From: Labilibacter marinus
GTDB taxonomy: Bacteria; Bacteroidota; Bacteroidia; Bacteroidales; Marinilabiliaceae
Reading direction: 5' to 3'
Assembly (NCBI RefSeq): GCF_001659685.2
Contig: NZ_LXYE02000030.1
Span: forward strand, 62,001 to 126,000
Length of the DNA: 64,000 nt
In this document: piece after piece, positions 35,639 through 42,379 of the stretch
How positions within the stretch are numbered: the first letter of the stretch is position 1
Layout: the number at the start of each line of letters is the position of its first letter
The notes under the pieces: model-generated
Databases searched by the model: none
The model's input: only the letters and a program-made list of their open reading frames with translations
What the model was told of the DNA's origin: nothing
Program-made: the position numbers and the translations under genes

Positions 35639-36336
35639 ATTGGAAAGATATAGAAGTTTCAGAATGCTCTACATTCTTTAAATACAATAGTCAAAAAATT
35701 TTTAATAAGACCTTTAAAGAAGTCTTGAAGTTTCATTCAGACGGATTAGCTCCTGTATGTGATGAAACAGGATGGTATCATATTGACATTAATGGCAACC
35801 CACTTTATGAAGATAGATATGATAGAGTGTTTGGATATTACTTCTCTAAGGCAGCGGTTATTCTTGATGAGTTCTGGTTTCATATTGATGTCAAAGGGAA
35901 CAGGTGCTACCGTGAAAAATATGCTTGGGTAGGTAATTTTCAAGAGAATGTTTGTACTGTCCGAAGTTCAGATAAACAATACTTTCATATTGATACAGAT
36001 GGTAAAACATTGTATTCGGATAGATACAGGTACTCAGGTGATTTTAAGGATGGTTTTGCAGTTGTGAAGCTTCAAAACGGTTTATGTAAGCATATAAATA
36101 AATCTGGAGAAGATTTAAATGGAAAGTTATTTTTAAATCTAGGGGTATATCATAAGTCATTTGCAACAGCCAAAGATGAAAATGGATGGTTTCACATTGA
36201 TAAAAATGGAAATCAACTTTATACCGAAAGGTATCTTGCAATAGAACCATTTTATAATGGTTTTTCTTTGGTCGAAACTCGTGATAATGAACAAAGTGTT
36301 ATTAATGAGAAGGGTGAGGTTGTCGTTAATATATAG
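35635..36336 (+). CDS. WG-repeat protein
   Basis: 233 aa built from about five WG-type repeats of W/F-x-H-I-D-x-x-G-x-x-x-Y-x-x-R/K-Y (GWYHIDINGNPLYEDRY, FWFHIDVKGNRCYREKY, QYFHIDTDGKTLYSDRY, GLCKHINKSGEDL, GWFHIDKNGNQLYTERY). WG repeats form beta-rich scaffolds with no enzymatic motif. No signal peptide, so cytoplasmic. It is the last gene of the coupled operon (4-bp overlap with the methyltransferase), and no terminator hairpin is obvious after it. A substrate- or enzyme-holding scaffold is the inference. Confidence 0.82.
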   Translation: MNWKDIEVSECSTFFKYNSQKIFNKTFKEVLKFHSDGLAPVCDETGWYHIDINGNPLYEDRYDRVFGYYFSKAAVILDEFWFHIDVKGNRCYREKYAWVGNFQENVCTVRSSDKQYFHIDTDGKTLYSDRYRYSGDFKDGFAVVKLQNGLCKHINKSGEDLNGKLFLNLGVYHKSFATAKDENGWFHIDKNGNQLYTERYLAIEPFYNGFSLVETRDNEQSVINEKGEVVVNI

Positions 36337-36405
36337 TAAAAAGCTATTCCTATTTTAATGAGTTTACTACTATTGTATTGCCTATAAATATAGCTATGCA
36401 TGAAC

Positions 36406-36525
36406 ATATACTAAAAATAACACATGGCTATAAACTAAAAATGCTACATTTGTATTTACTAAATTCACTACGTACATATATACTAAATGTGATACGCGGG
36501 TAAATACTAAAAGTAATACGGATTT
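36406..36525 (+). repeat. Five 24-bp direct repeats upstream of the Fic gene
   Basis: ACTAA begins at 36410, 36434, 36458, 36482 and 36506, exactly 24 bp apart. Each unit reads about ATATACTAAAaaTgaTACg, with the 3' third variable. The array ends 15 bp before the Fic-fusion start codon. The fixed period and diverged sequence suggest a cooperative operator, most likely for the AbiEi-like winged helix of the Fic protein. A replication iteron is an alternative. Confidence 0.7.
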
Positions 36526-36540
36526 TAAGCAAAGGAAATC

Positions 36541-38070
36541 ATGGCAACACCACAAGAGAAACTTGCGAAAGCTTTGGAAGCATTACAAGTGTTACAACAA
36601 GATAATGATGTTATTATAATAAATGCAGATGATCTGTCAGCTCCGCATAAAAAGCTATTGAAAGACAACGGCTTTATTAAGGAAGTAATTAAAGGGTGGT
36701 ATATTTCAACTCGGCCTGATGAACGAGAAGGAGATACAACATCATGGTATATGTCCTTCTGGAGATTCGTTTCTACATATGTGAATTCACGTTTTGGTAA
36801 TGACTGGTGCCTTTCTGCAGAACAGTCTTTGCTTTTGCATAGTGGCAACACCATTATCCCAACTCAGCTTTTAGTTCGCTCTCCCAAAGCCAACAATAAT
36901 ATAGTACAGTTACTTCATGGCACTTCTATTCTGGATAACAAACTAAAAATTGTTGATGAAGAATCACGTATAATCAAAGATGGATTACAACTCTATAGCC
37001 TGGAGGATGGTCTTATTGCTGTTGGAGAGGACTTTTTTACCAGATATGCTACGGATGCCAGGGCTTGCCTTGCTATGGTTAAGGACGGCTCTTTCTTGCT
37101 CGAAAAGTTACTTAATGGTGGGCATAGTGTGGTTTCAGGCCGTTTAGCAGGGGCACTTAGGAATATAGGTAATAAAAAATTGGCTGATAACATTCTTAAA
37201 ACAATGAAATCAGCAGGATATGATGTACGTGAGAACGATCCGTTTACTGAGCAATTTACAATTAAGCTTAGTACAAGAGATGCCTCTCCTTATGCAAATC
37301 GGATGCGTTTAATGTGGCACAATATGAGAGAAGTAGTAGTTAGTAACTTTCCTTCACCAAAAGAATTGCCATCTGATATTGAAGCTTATTTAAAAGAGGT
37401 AGAAGATAACTATGCAGATGATGCATATAATTCTCTATCAATAGAAGGATATCGGGTTACATCCGAACTAATTGAGAAAGTGAAAAGTGGCAATTGGAAT
37501 CCAAAAGATAACGAAGCAGACCAAGAAGCCAGAAATGCAATGGCTGCAAGAGGATATTATCAGGCATTTCAGTTGGTTAAAGATAGTATAAAAGCAATAT
37601 TGGAAGGTGAGAATGCTGGAGAAGTCGCAGATGATAATCACGGAGATTGGTACAGGGAGTTGTTTGCACCAAGTGTTACAGCTGGCCTTTTAAAAGCAGG
37701 TGATTTAGCAGGTTATCGTTCCGCTCAGGTTTATATTAAGGGATCAATGCATACACCACTTAATCCGGATGCTGTTCGTGACGCTATGCCTGTTTTATTT
37801 GACTTGATTAGAGAAGAAACACATGCAGGTGTTCGAGCTGTTTTGGGGCATTTTTTATTCGTATTTATCCATCCTTATATGGATGGTAATGGCCGTATCG
37901 GGCGTTTTCTATTTAATGTGATGCTAGCTTCAGGAGGTTATTCCTGGACTGTAATTCCTCTCTCTCAAAGGGAAGCTTACATGGCTGCCCTGGAACAAGC
38001 TAGTGTTCATGGTGATATTAGTGACTTTGCTAAGTTTTTGGGAGGATTAGTGCAAAAAGGTTCAAAATAA
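36541..38070 (+). CDS. AbiEi-like winged helix fused to Fic-domain AMP-transferase (class II)
   Basis: HPYMDGNGRIGR (444-455) is the Fic active-site motif HxFx(D/E)GNGRxxR with Phe replaced by Tyr. S-L-S-I-E-G (298-303) is the N-terminal inhibitory helix motif (S/T)xxxE(G/N), so it is a self-inhibited class II Fic protein. The first about 200 residues start like AbiEi-type antitoxins (winged helix, then a DNA-binding or regulatory domain, GWYIS near 52). Expected to transfer AMP to a target protein and perhaps to control its own promoter through the 24-bp repeats upstream. Length is 509 aa. The start ATG 36541 immediately follows the repeats. A defence or toxin role is inference. Confidence 0.82.
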   Translation: MATPQEKLAKALEALQVLQQDNDVIIINADDLSAPHKKLLKDNGFIKEVIKGWYISTRPDEREGDTTSWYMSFWRFVSTYVNSRFGNDWCLSAEQSLLLHSGNTIIPTQLLVRSPKANNNIVQLLHGTSILDNKLKIVDEESRIIKDGLQLYSLEDGLIAVGEDFFTRYATDARACLAMVKDGSFLLEKLLNGGHSVVSGRLAGALRNIGNKKLADNILKTMKSAGYDVRENDPFTEQFTIKLSTRDASPYANRMRLMWHNMREVVVSNFPSPKELPSDIEAYLKEVEDNYADDAYNSLSIEGYRVTSELIEKVKSGNWNPKDNEADQEARNAMAARGYYQAFQLVKDSIKAILEGENAGEVADDNHGDWYRELFAPSVTAGLLKAGDLAGYRSAQVYIKGSMHTPLNPDAVRDAMPVLFDLIREETHAGVRAVLGHFLFVFIHPYMDGNGRIGRFLFNVMLASGGYSWTVIPLSQREAYMAALEQASVHGDISDFAKFLGGLVQKGSK

Positions 38071-38077
38071 GATAAAC

Positions 38078-38135
38078 TATACCACATCGGGTATAATATC
38101 ATTATAGTTAACGGTTATTATACCCGAACGGGTAT
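38078..38135. promoter_or_regulatory. Two related palindromes upstream of the phosphoesterase gene
   Basis: TATACC-N6-GGTATA (38078-38095) and ATACCCG-AA-CGGGTAT (38120-38135) have centres 41 bp apart, about four helical turns. GGGTAT(A/T)AT followed by TCATTATAG occurs after each, so the segment is also a loose direct repeat. They stand 19 bp ahead of the next start codon and look like paired operator sites for a dimeric regulator, identity unknown. Confidence 0.5.
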
Positions 38136-38153
38136 TATCAATGTCATTATAGA

Positions 38154-38900
38154 ATGAAAATACAGATCATTAGCGATATACATCAAGAGTTCGGGTTTAA
38201 TCAATTTAGTTTTGACAATGCTGACATTGTTGTGTTTGCTGGCGATATCAATCTTGGAGTAAAAGGAATAAATTGGATGGTGAAAGAAATACCCAATAAA
38301 CCAGTTATATATGTATTGGGTAATCATGAATACTATAAGGGATCTTACCCTAAAACATTGCTAAAGATTAAAGAAGTTGGGAAAGGAACAAATATTCATG
38401 TGTTAGAAAATGAATCGATAGAGATTGATGGTATAACATTCCATGGAGCTACCCTTTGGACTGATTTTTCAATATTTGGTAATCCAATGAAATATGGAAT
38501 CATTTGTCAGGAGAAGATGAATGATTATAAGAAAATAAGAAGAGATCCGTCATATTCACGCCTAAGAACCATAGATACTTTTCATCTTCATAATCAATCC
38601 ATATCATGGCTTAAAAAAAGTTTAGTTGAATCTAAAACAGTTACAAACATTGTAGTAACCCACCATGCTCCAAGCATAAAGTCAGTGCCAGATCCATATA
38701 AGAAAGATCCGGTGTCTTCTGCATATGCTTCCAATTTAGAGGATTTTATTATTGAGCAAAAGCCTCAGTGTTGGATTCATGGCCACGTGCATACACCTGT
38801 GAGATACAAGATTGATGAAACTGAAGTTATCTGTAATCCACATGGATATATTGATGAGAAATATAATGGTTATGAAAAGGAACTAATTATAGAAACCTGA
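38154..38900 (+). CDS. Calcineurin-like metallophosphoesterase
   Basis: All five metal-binding blocks are present: DIH (8-10), GDIN (about 30), GNHE (about 58), THH (about 168) and GHVH (about 218). Single domain, 248 aa, no signal, so cytoplasmic. Hydrolyses a phosphodiester or phosphomonoester; the substrate could be a nucleotide, nucleic acid or protein phosphate. It follows the Fic gene by 83 bp with its own operator-like palindromes. In a defence island it could degrade a signalling nucleotide, but nothing in the sequence proves that. Confidence 0.85.
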   Translation: MKIQIISDIHQEFGFNQFSFDNADIVVFAGDINLGVKGINWMVKEIPNKPVIYVLGNHEYYKGSYPKTLLKIKEVGKGTNIHVLENESIEIDGITFHGATLWTDFSIFGNPMKYGIICQEKMNDYKKIRRDPSYSRLRTIDTFHLHNQSISWLKKSLVESKTVTNIVVTHHAPSIKSVPDPYKKDPVSSAYASNLEDFIIEQKPQCWIHGHVHTPVRYKIDETEVICNPHGYIDEKYNGYEKELIIET

Positions 38901-38917
38901 GCAGCCCCAATCCGGTC

Positions 38918-39157
38918 TTAAAGCCCCTCAAACTCTTCCTGACTAATACAAAAGTGTTCCAGGATAAGCTCCAGTTCTTTGTGAGTAAAGTAATGGGCAC
39001 GTTTATTACGTGTCAGCTTATCAAGCTTAGTGATTAATTCCTGTGATAGTTTAATTTCTTTACGCAATAATTGCATGGCGGAAGTTGTATTTGAACTTTG
39101 TGGGTATAGTTTTTTAGCTAAATCTTGTTTTAGTATTGTTCGGGGTAATATCATCAT
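38918..39157 (-). CDS. DUF4248-like small protein, copy 1
   Basis: 79 aa. ILKQDLAKKLYPQSSNTTSAMQLLRKEIKLSQELITKLDKLTRNKRAHYFTHKELELILEHF fits the DUF4248 pattern of Bacteroidota mobile elements (LAxxYxP, then a mid Leu/Ile helix and a final R-x-x-T-x-x-E-x-x-x-I helix). It is a paralogue of the gene at 39683-39919, with about two-thirds identical residues by eye. Small helical, probably DNA-binding or replication-related, function not established. Convergent with the phosphoesterase gene (17-bp gap). Confidence 0.65.
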   Translation of the reverse strand: MMILPRTILKQDLAKKLYPQSSNTTSAMQLLRKEIKLSQELITKLDKLTRNKRAHYFTHKELELILEHFCISQEEFEGL

Positions 39158-39682
39158 ATTGCGTTTAATATTATTCTACTTCATTTTGATGGTTGTAAAA
39201 TTATATTATAAATCACAAAACGAACGACTTACGGCTGTGCCAATTTGCGACACAACTATGCCAATCACTACCATTTAGAACATTTTTTTGTCTTCATACT
39301 CCACAGACTCTAAAGATCACCCCATAAGCATCTAAAATATACGCTCATAAATGAAGCATTTTCACCATTTAATGATAGCTGCTGTTTTCATATTGGTGGT
39401 GATTTGGGTTAAGTACTATTGATAATGAGCAAAGCATCCACAAAGTACTCTCATAAATTTAGGAAGCATTCAAAAAGCACTCTAAATATACACTACAACA
39501 TAGGCAAAGCTCTTAAAAGCAAGTGAAATATACTCTGAATATAGTCTATACATACTCTAAAAGTACTCACAAGCATAAAAAAGCACGCAAAAGCAGTCTG
39601 ATTATTATCATAATTAGTGCTTTTGAGCTTGTTTCTATATGGTTTACCTTGTGCTTTATCATTATTCTTAAAGGTAAGCCTA
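39158..39682. other. 525-bp gap with degenerate AAGCAT direct repeats
   Basis: No convincing gene. Frames of 62-82 codons here overlap each other on both strands and look like chance. Three related 27-bp units begin AAGCAT at 39326, 39432 and 39464 and contain TAC(G/T)CTCATAAAT or CACTCTAAATATA. Further ACTCT and AAGC words continue to about 39600. The units could be binding sites for the DUF4248-like proteins encoded on both sides or a replication or transfer origin. Confidence 0.45.
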
Positions 39683-39919
39683 TTATAACAAATCAAATTC
39701 TTCCTCACTAATACAAAAATGTTGCAGGATTACCTCCAGCTCTTTGTGCGTGTAATAATGTGCTCTTTTATTTCGGGTCAATAAATCGAGTTTACTATTC
39801 AATTCCGATGATAGCTTAATTTCTTTTCTGAGTAACTGCATTGCAGCATTTATATTTGAGCTTTGTGGATATAGTTTTATTGCCAAATCTTGTTTCAAAA
39901 TCGTTCTTCTAAATGTCAT
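39683..39919 (-). CDS. DUF4248-like small protein, copy 2
   Basis: 78 aa: RRTILKQDLAIKLYPQSSNINAAMQLLRKEIKLSSEL... AHYYTHKELEVILQHFCISEEEFDLL. Nearly the same as the 38918-39157 product, so the two arose by duplication inside the element and both kept an open frame, which argues that both are used. Upstream (39920-40265) lies an array of 10-bp phased TTTACT words. Confidence 0.65.
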   Translation of the reverse strand: MTFRRTILKQDLAIKLYPQSSNINAAMQLLRKEIKLSSELNSKLDLLTRNKRAHYYTHKELEVILQHFCISEEEFDLL

Positions 39920-40265
39920 TTTGTTGAGTCTTTTTTGCGTTTTTCGGTTTCAATAATAAAGAATTAGAATGCAATAAAAAAGCAATAGTAAAACATAGTA
40001 ATATAAGGTAGTGTTAAGTAAATGGGTTGAGAATCAAATGGTAATAAAACGAAGTAAACGGATGTAAACGATTTTACTAGACTGATTAGAATGCATCGTG
40101 TACTCAATAATATTTACTTGAACGTAATTTAAAACATGCAAATCGATAAAATACGATACAAAACAATCTTTTACTTGCCTTTACTCTCCTTTACTTTCCG
40201 TTACTATCTTTTACTGGAAAGTGACTTCATCGTATTGCTTAGGTTTGAGGTGTAAAAATTAATAT
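39920..40265. other. 346-bp gap between DUF4248 gene and primase with phased repeats
   Basis: No gene. It contains GTAAACG at 40054 and 40064 (10 bp apart), TTTACTAG at 40073, and the five-copy TTTACT array at 40170-40215. Position next to a primase gene makes it a candidate replication origin of the element. A promoter/operator for the DUF4248 copy 2 gene is the alternative. Confidence 0.45.
40170..40215. repeat. Five TTACT words at exact 10-bp spacing
   Basis: TTACT begins at 40171, 40181, 40191, 40201 and 40211, four preceded by T and four followed by a pyrimidine-rich linker. The spacing puts every copy on the same face of the helix, as expected for a protein-binding array (origin iterons or operator). 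Confidence 0.65.
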
Positions 40266-41084
40266 TCAACTAAATCTATTAAGGATGATTTTATTACGGA
40301 GCGTAATAGCTAATTTGCCAATATTTTTTGGTATTGATGACGAAATGGACTTAGGATTGGATTTGTATTTTGATAGTATAGTTTGAAATTTTTCAGATGA
40401 TAGACGTTTTATACTCTCCAAGAATTGCCATTGGTTTTCAAATGCTTCAAAACTTGTTTCGTCAATGAAACAGTTATTTTCTTGGGCTAATGTATGTCTG
40501 TTAAAGGGAAGAGCAATTAAGTTGCCAAAACCTTTACCGGATAGATAATCCTGATTAGGGAACAGCCTATCAAAGCTTGAGTATTTATCAAATTCAGAAA
40601 TGATCCCACACTCTTTCAGTAATGCTATAAATACTCTTCTAGAGTCTACTGCAAGAAGTGGTTCTTCAAAAAAGATCCAAACATGTGCCCCTTTACCGGA
40701 TCGAGAGCGCTCTATATATGCGGGAGTTTCGTATTCATTGCACTTATTTTGAAATAGGACGCATTCTTCCTTCCAGTTTTCTTTATCAAAGTCAGCTACA
40801 ATAAACCATGAAGTGTTGTTTTCCAGTAGGGGATAAATCCCAATAAATTGTTTTCCTTCAAGGTGATGTTTTATTTCATTATTTGTAAGCTGCTTTCTAA
40901 CCTTGTCTTTAAAGTTTGCTAAAGTACCTCCGCCGATTTTATGTTGTTTGTAAACGTAGGGATCATAACTATATGAAGGCATATAACCTTTTTTATTTCC
41001 ATGTTCCCAACGAATAGCAAATACATCTTCACGACATCTGAAGAGCTGTTGAATAAGTTTTATATGGTGATCAATGTTGCTCAT
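40266..41084 (-). CDS. Stand-alone TOTE-type AEP primase
   Basis: Archaeo-eukaryotic primase domain of the kind found in TOTE conflict systems. The landmarks are RCREDVFAIRWE (about 16-27), FIVADFD with metal-type Asp98 and Asp100, YIERSRSGKGAHVWIFFEEP (SGKGAH 129-134), SFDRLFPNQD (about 170-179) and GFGNLIALP (185-193). In the TOTE proteins I know of, helicase and nuclease domains follow, but here the protein ends at 272 aa and no helicase frame follows in any orientation. So it is either truncated or re-used as the element's own replication primase. Downstream of its stop lies the phased TTTACT array. Confidence 0.8.
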   Translation of the reverse strand: MSNIDHHIKLIQQLFRCREDVFAIRWEHGNKKGYMPSYSYDPYVYKQHKIGGGTLANFKDKVRKQLTNNEIKHHLEGKQFIGIYPLLENNTSWFIVADFDKENWKEECVLFQNKCNEYETPAYIERSRSGKGAHVWIFFEEPLLAVDSRRVFIALLKECGIISEFDKYSSFDRLFPNQDYLSGKGFGNLIALPFNRHTLAQENNCFIDETSFEAFENQWQFLESIKRLSSEKFQTILSKYKSNPKSISSSIPKNIGKLAITLRNKIILNRFS

Positions 41085-41176
41085 TTATTTTTTAATAGCT
41101 AATCATTAACAAAGAAAATAATAATCTGTCGTAAATATGCCATAATTATTGTTTGGAGAGTTTACGTATGAAATTG

Positions 41177-41542
41177 TTATAATTTACGAGAATTCCTTAA
41201 GATATAGTCAGTCGCTTTTTTCTCAATATCGTTTCGATTGAAACCTCTGTTTTCTGTAAGCCATTCTTCTAATTCTTTGGTTTTGAAGTATAAACGTTTA
41301 CCTCTTTTGTAGTGAGGGATTAAACCTCCGCTTGTTAATTTATAAATGTAAGAACGAGAGAATCCTGTATATGCAGAAACCTCATTGATGTCAATTATTT
41401 TTTTAAAGTCATGTTCATGGACTGATTCTGTTCTTTGCAAGGACGCATATTCTTTGATTAAATAATTCGCAAATTCAATTAAATCATGCTTTGTAACAGT
41501 AAAGCTTATTTGTTCAGGCAATTCTTCGATAAGATTTCTCAT
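41177..41542 (-). CDS. Excisionase-like helix-turn-helix protein
   Basis: 121 aa. The core IIDINEVSAYTGFSRSYIYKLTSGGLIPHYKRGKRLYFKTKELEEWLTENR is the MerR-like HTH_17 winged helix of excisionases and AlpA-type regulators in Bacteroidota integrative elements. The N-terminal about 45 residues are a helical extension. Likely role: excision directionality factor, and/or repressor or activator of element genes. It precedes the primase gene in the same direction (92-bp gap). Confidence 0.82.
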   Translation of the reverse strand: MRNLIEELPEQISFTVTKHDLIEFANYLIKEYASLQRTESVHEHDFKKIIDINEVSAYTGFSRSYIYKLTSGGLIPHYKRGKRLYFKTKELEEWLTENRGFNRNDIEKKATDYILRNSRKL

Positions 41543-41672
41543 GACGATGTATTTTGAATTTAATTACTGAGAATTAAAGATATCAAATCAACGATTGTAA
41601 TTGAGGTCTGTTATTAAATTCCTCATTATTGATTAAATTTAAATAGCTCTAGTGAGGCTATAAAAACAAATT

Positions 41673-41703
41673 TTCAGTTGTGAGGCTCAGGCCTCCAACT
41701 GAA
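41673..41703 (+). repeat. Hairpin repeat H1
   Basis: TTCAGTTG-t-GAGGC ... GCCTC-c-AACTGAA with CTCAG at the apex, followed by TTTTAATAGGCTTTTTT. The outer stem and following T-run recur in H2 with a different inner stem that still pairs. Confidence 0.6.
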
Positions 41704-41879
41704 TTTTAATAGGCTTTTTTCAATTGGGGTAGAAGGATTAGTATGTAACGTTTCTACCTGTAAAAAAAAGCGACATATTTTAGAAGTAAACAGAAAGGTT
41801 TTTACCCGTATTAACATTTTATTTTTGCCAATAGTGTTCTTCAAAAAACAAGTAGGTTTGTTCTAATGAAAACAGTTTT

Positions 41880-41907
41880 TCAGTTGAGGTGCTCAGCACC
41901 CCAACTG
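41880..41907 (+). repeat. Hairpin repeat H2
   Basis: TCAGTTG-AGGTGC-tca-GCACC-c-CAACTGA, followed by TTATATTAGACTTTTTT. Same outer stem and downstream T run as H1. The inner stem differs, with compensating changes (GAGGC/GCCTC to GGTGC/GCACC). Confidence 0.6.
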
Positions 41908-41923
41908 ATTATATTAGACTTTT

Positions 41924-41954
41924 TTGAACTATGGTTCTCAGCACCATAGTTCAA
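41924..41954 (+). repeat. Hairpin H3
   Basis: Perfect 12-bp arms TTGAACTATGGT and ACCATAGTTCAA around TCTCAGC. It starts in the T-run of H2 and shares the CTCAG apex. It has no T-run of its own. Confidence 0.6.
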
Positions 41955-42033
41955 ATAACTGATGCAATTGAAATAATACAATGACCACCGTCTGAAGTAT
42001 TTTGGCTAAATAAATTAATGCCTTAAGTAAGTC

Positions 42034-42091
42034 TGGTTAATATATTAGCTATTTATGTATATAATGATTATATTTGGTTAATATATTAGCT
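42034..42091 (+). promoter_or_regulatory. hipB: hipBA promoter and paired operators
   Basis: TGGTTAATATATTAGCT occurs twice (42034-42050 and 42075-42091), 41 bp apart, each with the near-palindromic core TTAATATATTAG. The second copy overlaps a Bacteroidota -7 box TATATTTG (42069-42076) and ends 2 bp before the start codon. This is the expected layout for HipB autorepression. With the -7 box this close, the mRNA would be almost leaderless. Confidence 0.6.
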
Positions 42092-42093
42092 GT

Positions 42094-42372
42094 ATGTACT
42101 CAATAGATCCAACACCAAACGATATTGCTAAGGAATTGGCCAAACGCCACAAAGCCTTACGAAAACAACTAAAGATATCTCAAGCAGAGCTTGCAGAACG
42201 TTCAGGTGTATCTTTAGGTAGTTTAAAAAGATTTGAAACTACTGGTCATATATCACTTGAATCACTGCTTAAATTAGCAAACCTTCTTAATAGATTGCAA
42301 GATTTTAATTCTATTTTCCAAGCAAAGGATGATATGAGCAAAATCGAAGGACTTTTCACTACTAATTCATGA
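42094..42372 (+). CDS. hipB: HipB-type antitoxin, HTH_XRE
   Basis: 92 aa with a Cro/CI-type helix-turn-helix (LRKQLKISQAELAERSGVSLGSLKRFETTGHISLESLLKLANLL, about 23-67). Lies 7 bp ahead of hipA in the same direction. Predicted to bind the two TTAATATATTAG operators just upstream and to neutralise the HipA kinase. Like other HipB proteins it is short, with a C-terminal tail. Confidence 0.87.
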   Translation: MYSIDPTPNDIAKELAKRHKALRKQLKISQAELAERSGVSLGSLKRFETTGHISLESLLKLANLLNRLQDFNSIFQAKDDMSKIEGLFTTNS

Positions 42373-42379
42373 ATTTACT

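Larger units (their letters stand above)
41543..42093. other. 551-bp gap with three related hairpins and hipBA control region
   Basis: No gene seen. It holds three strong hairpins that share CTCAG at the apex (41673-41703, 41880-41907, 41924-41954), the first two being parts of a diverged repeat of about 60 bp that ends in a T run. The last 60 bp carry the hipBA promoter and operators. Confidence 0.55.

Noticed and set aside
36406-36525. The 24-bp repeats as a CRISPR array
   Set aside because: Repeats are contiguous without spacers, diverged from each other, and no cas gene is present.
39229-39245. TTGGCAC on the minus strand upstream of DUF4248 copy 1 as a sigma54 promoter
   Set aside because: No TTGC-like -12 element at the required 10-bp spacing.
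39493-39711. Overlapping 62- and 71-codon frames on both strands
   Set aside because: They overlap each other and the repeat region, and overlap the DUF4248 copy 2 gene end; low-complexity translations without family features.
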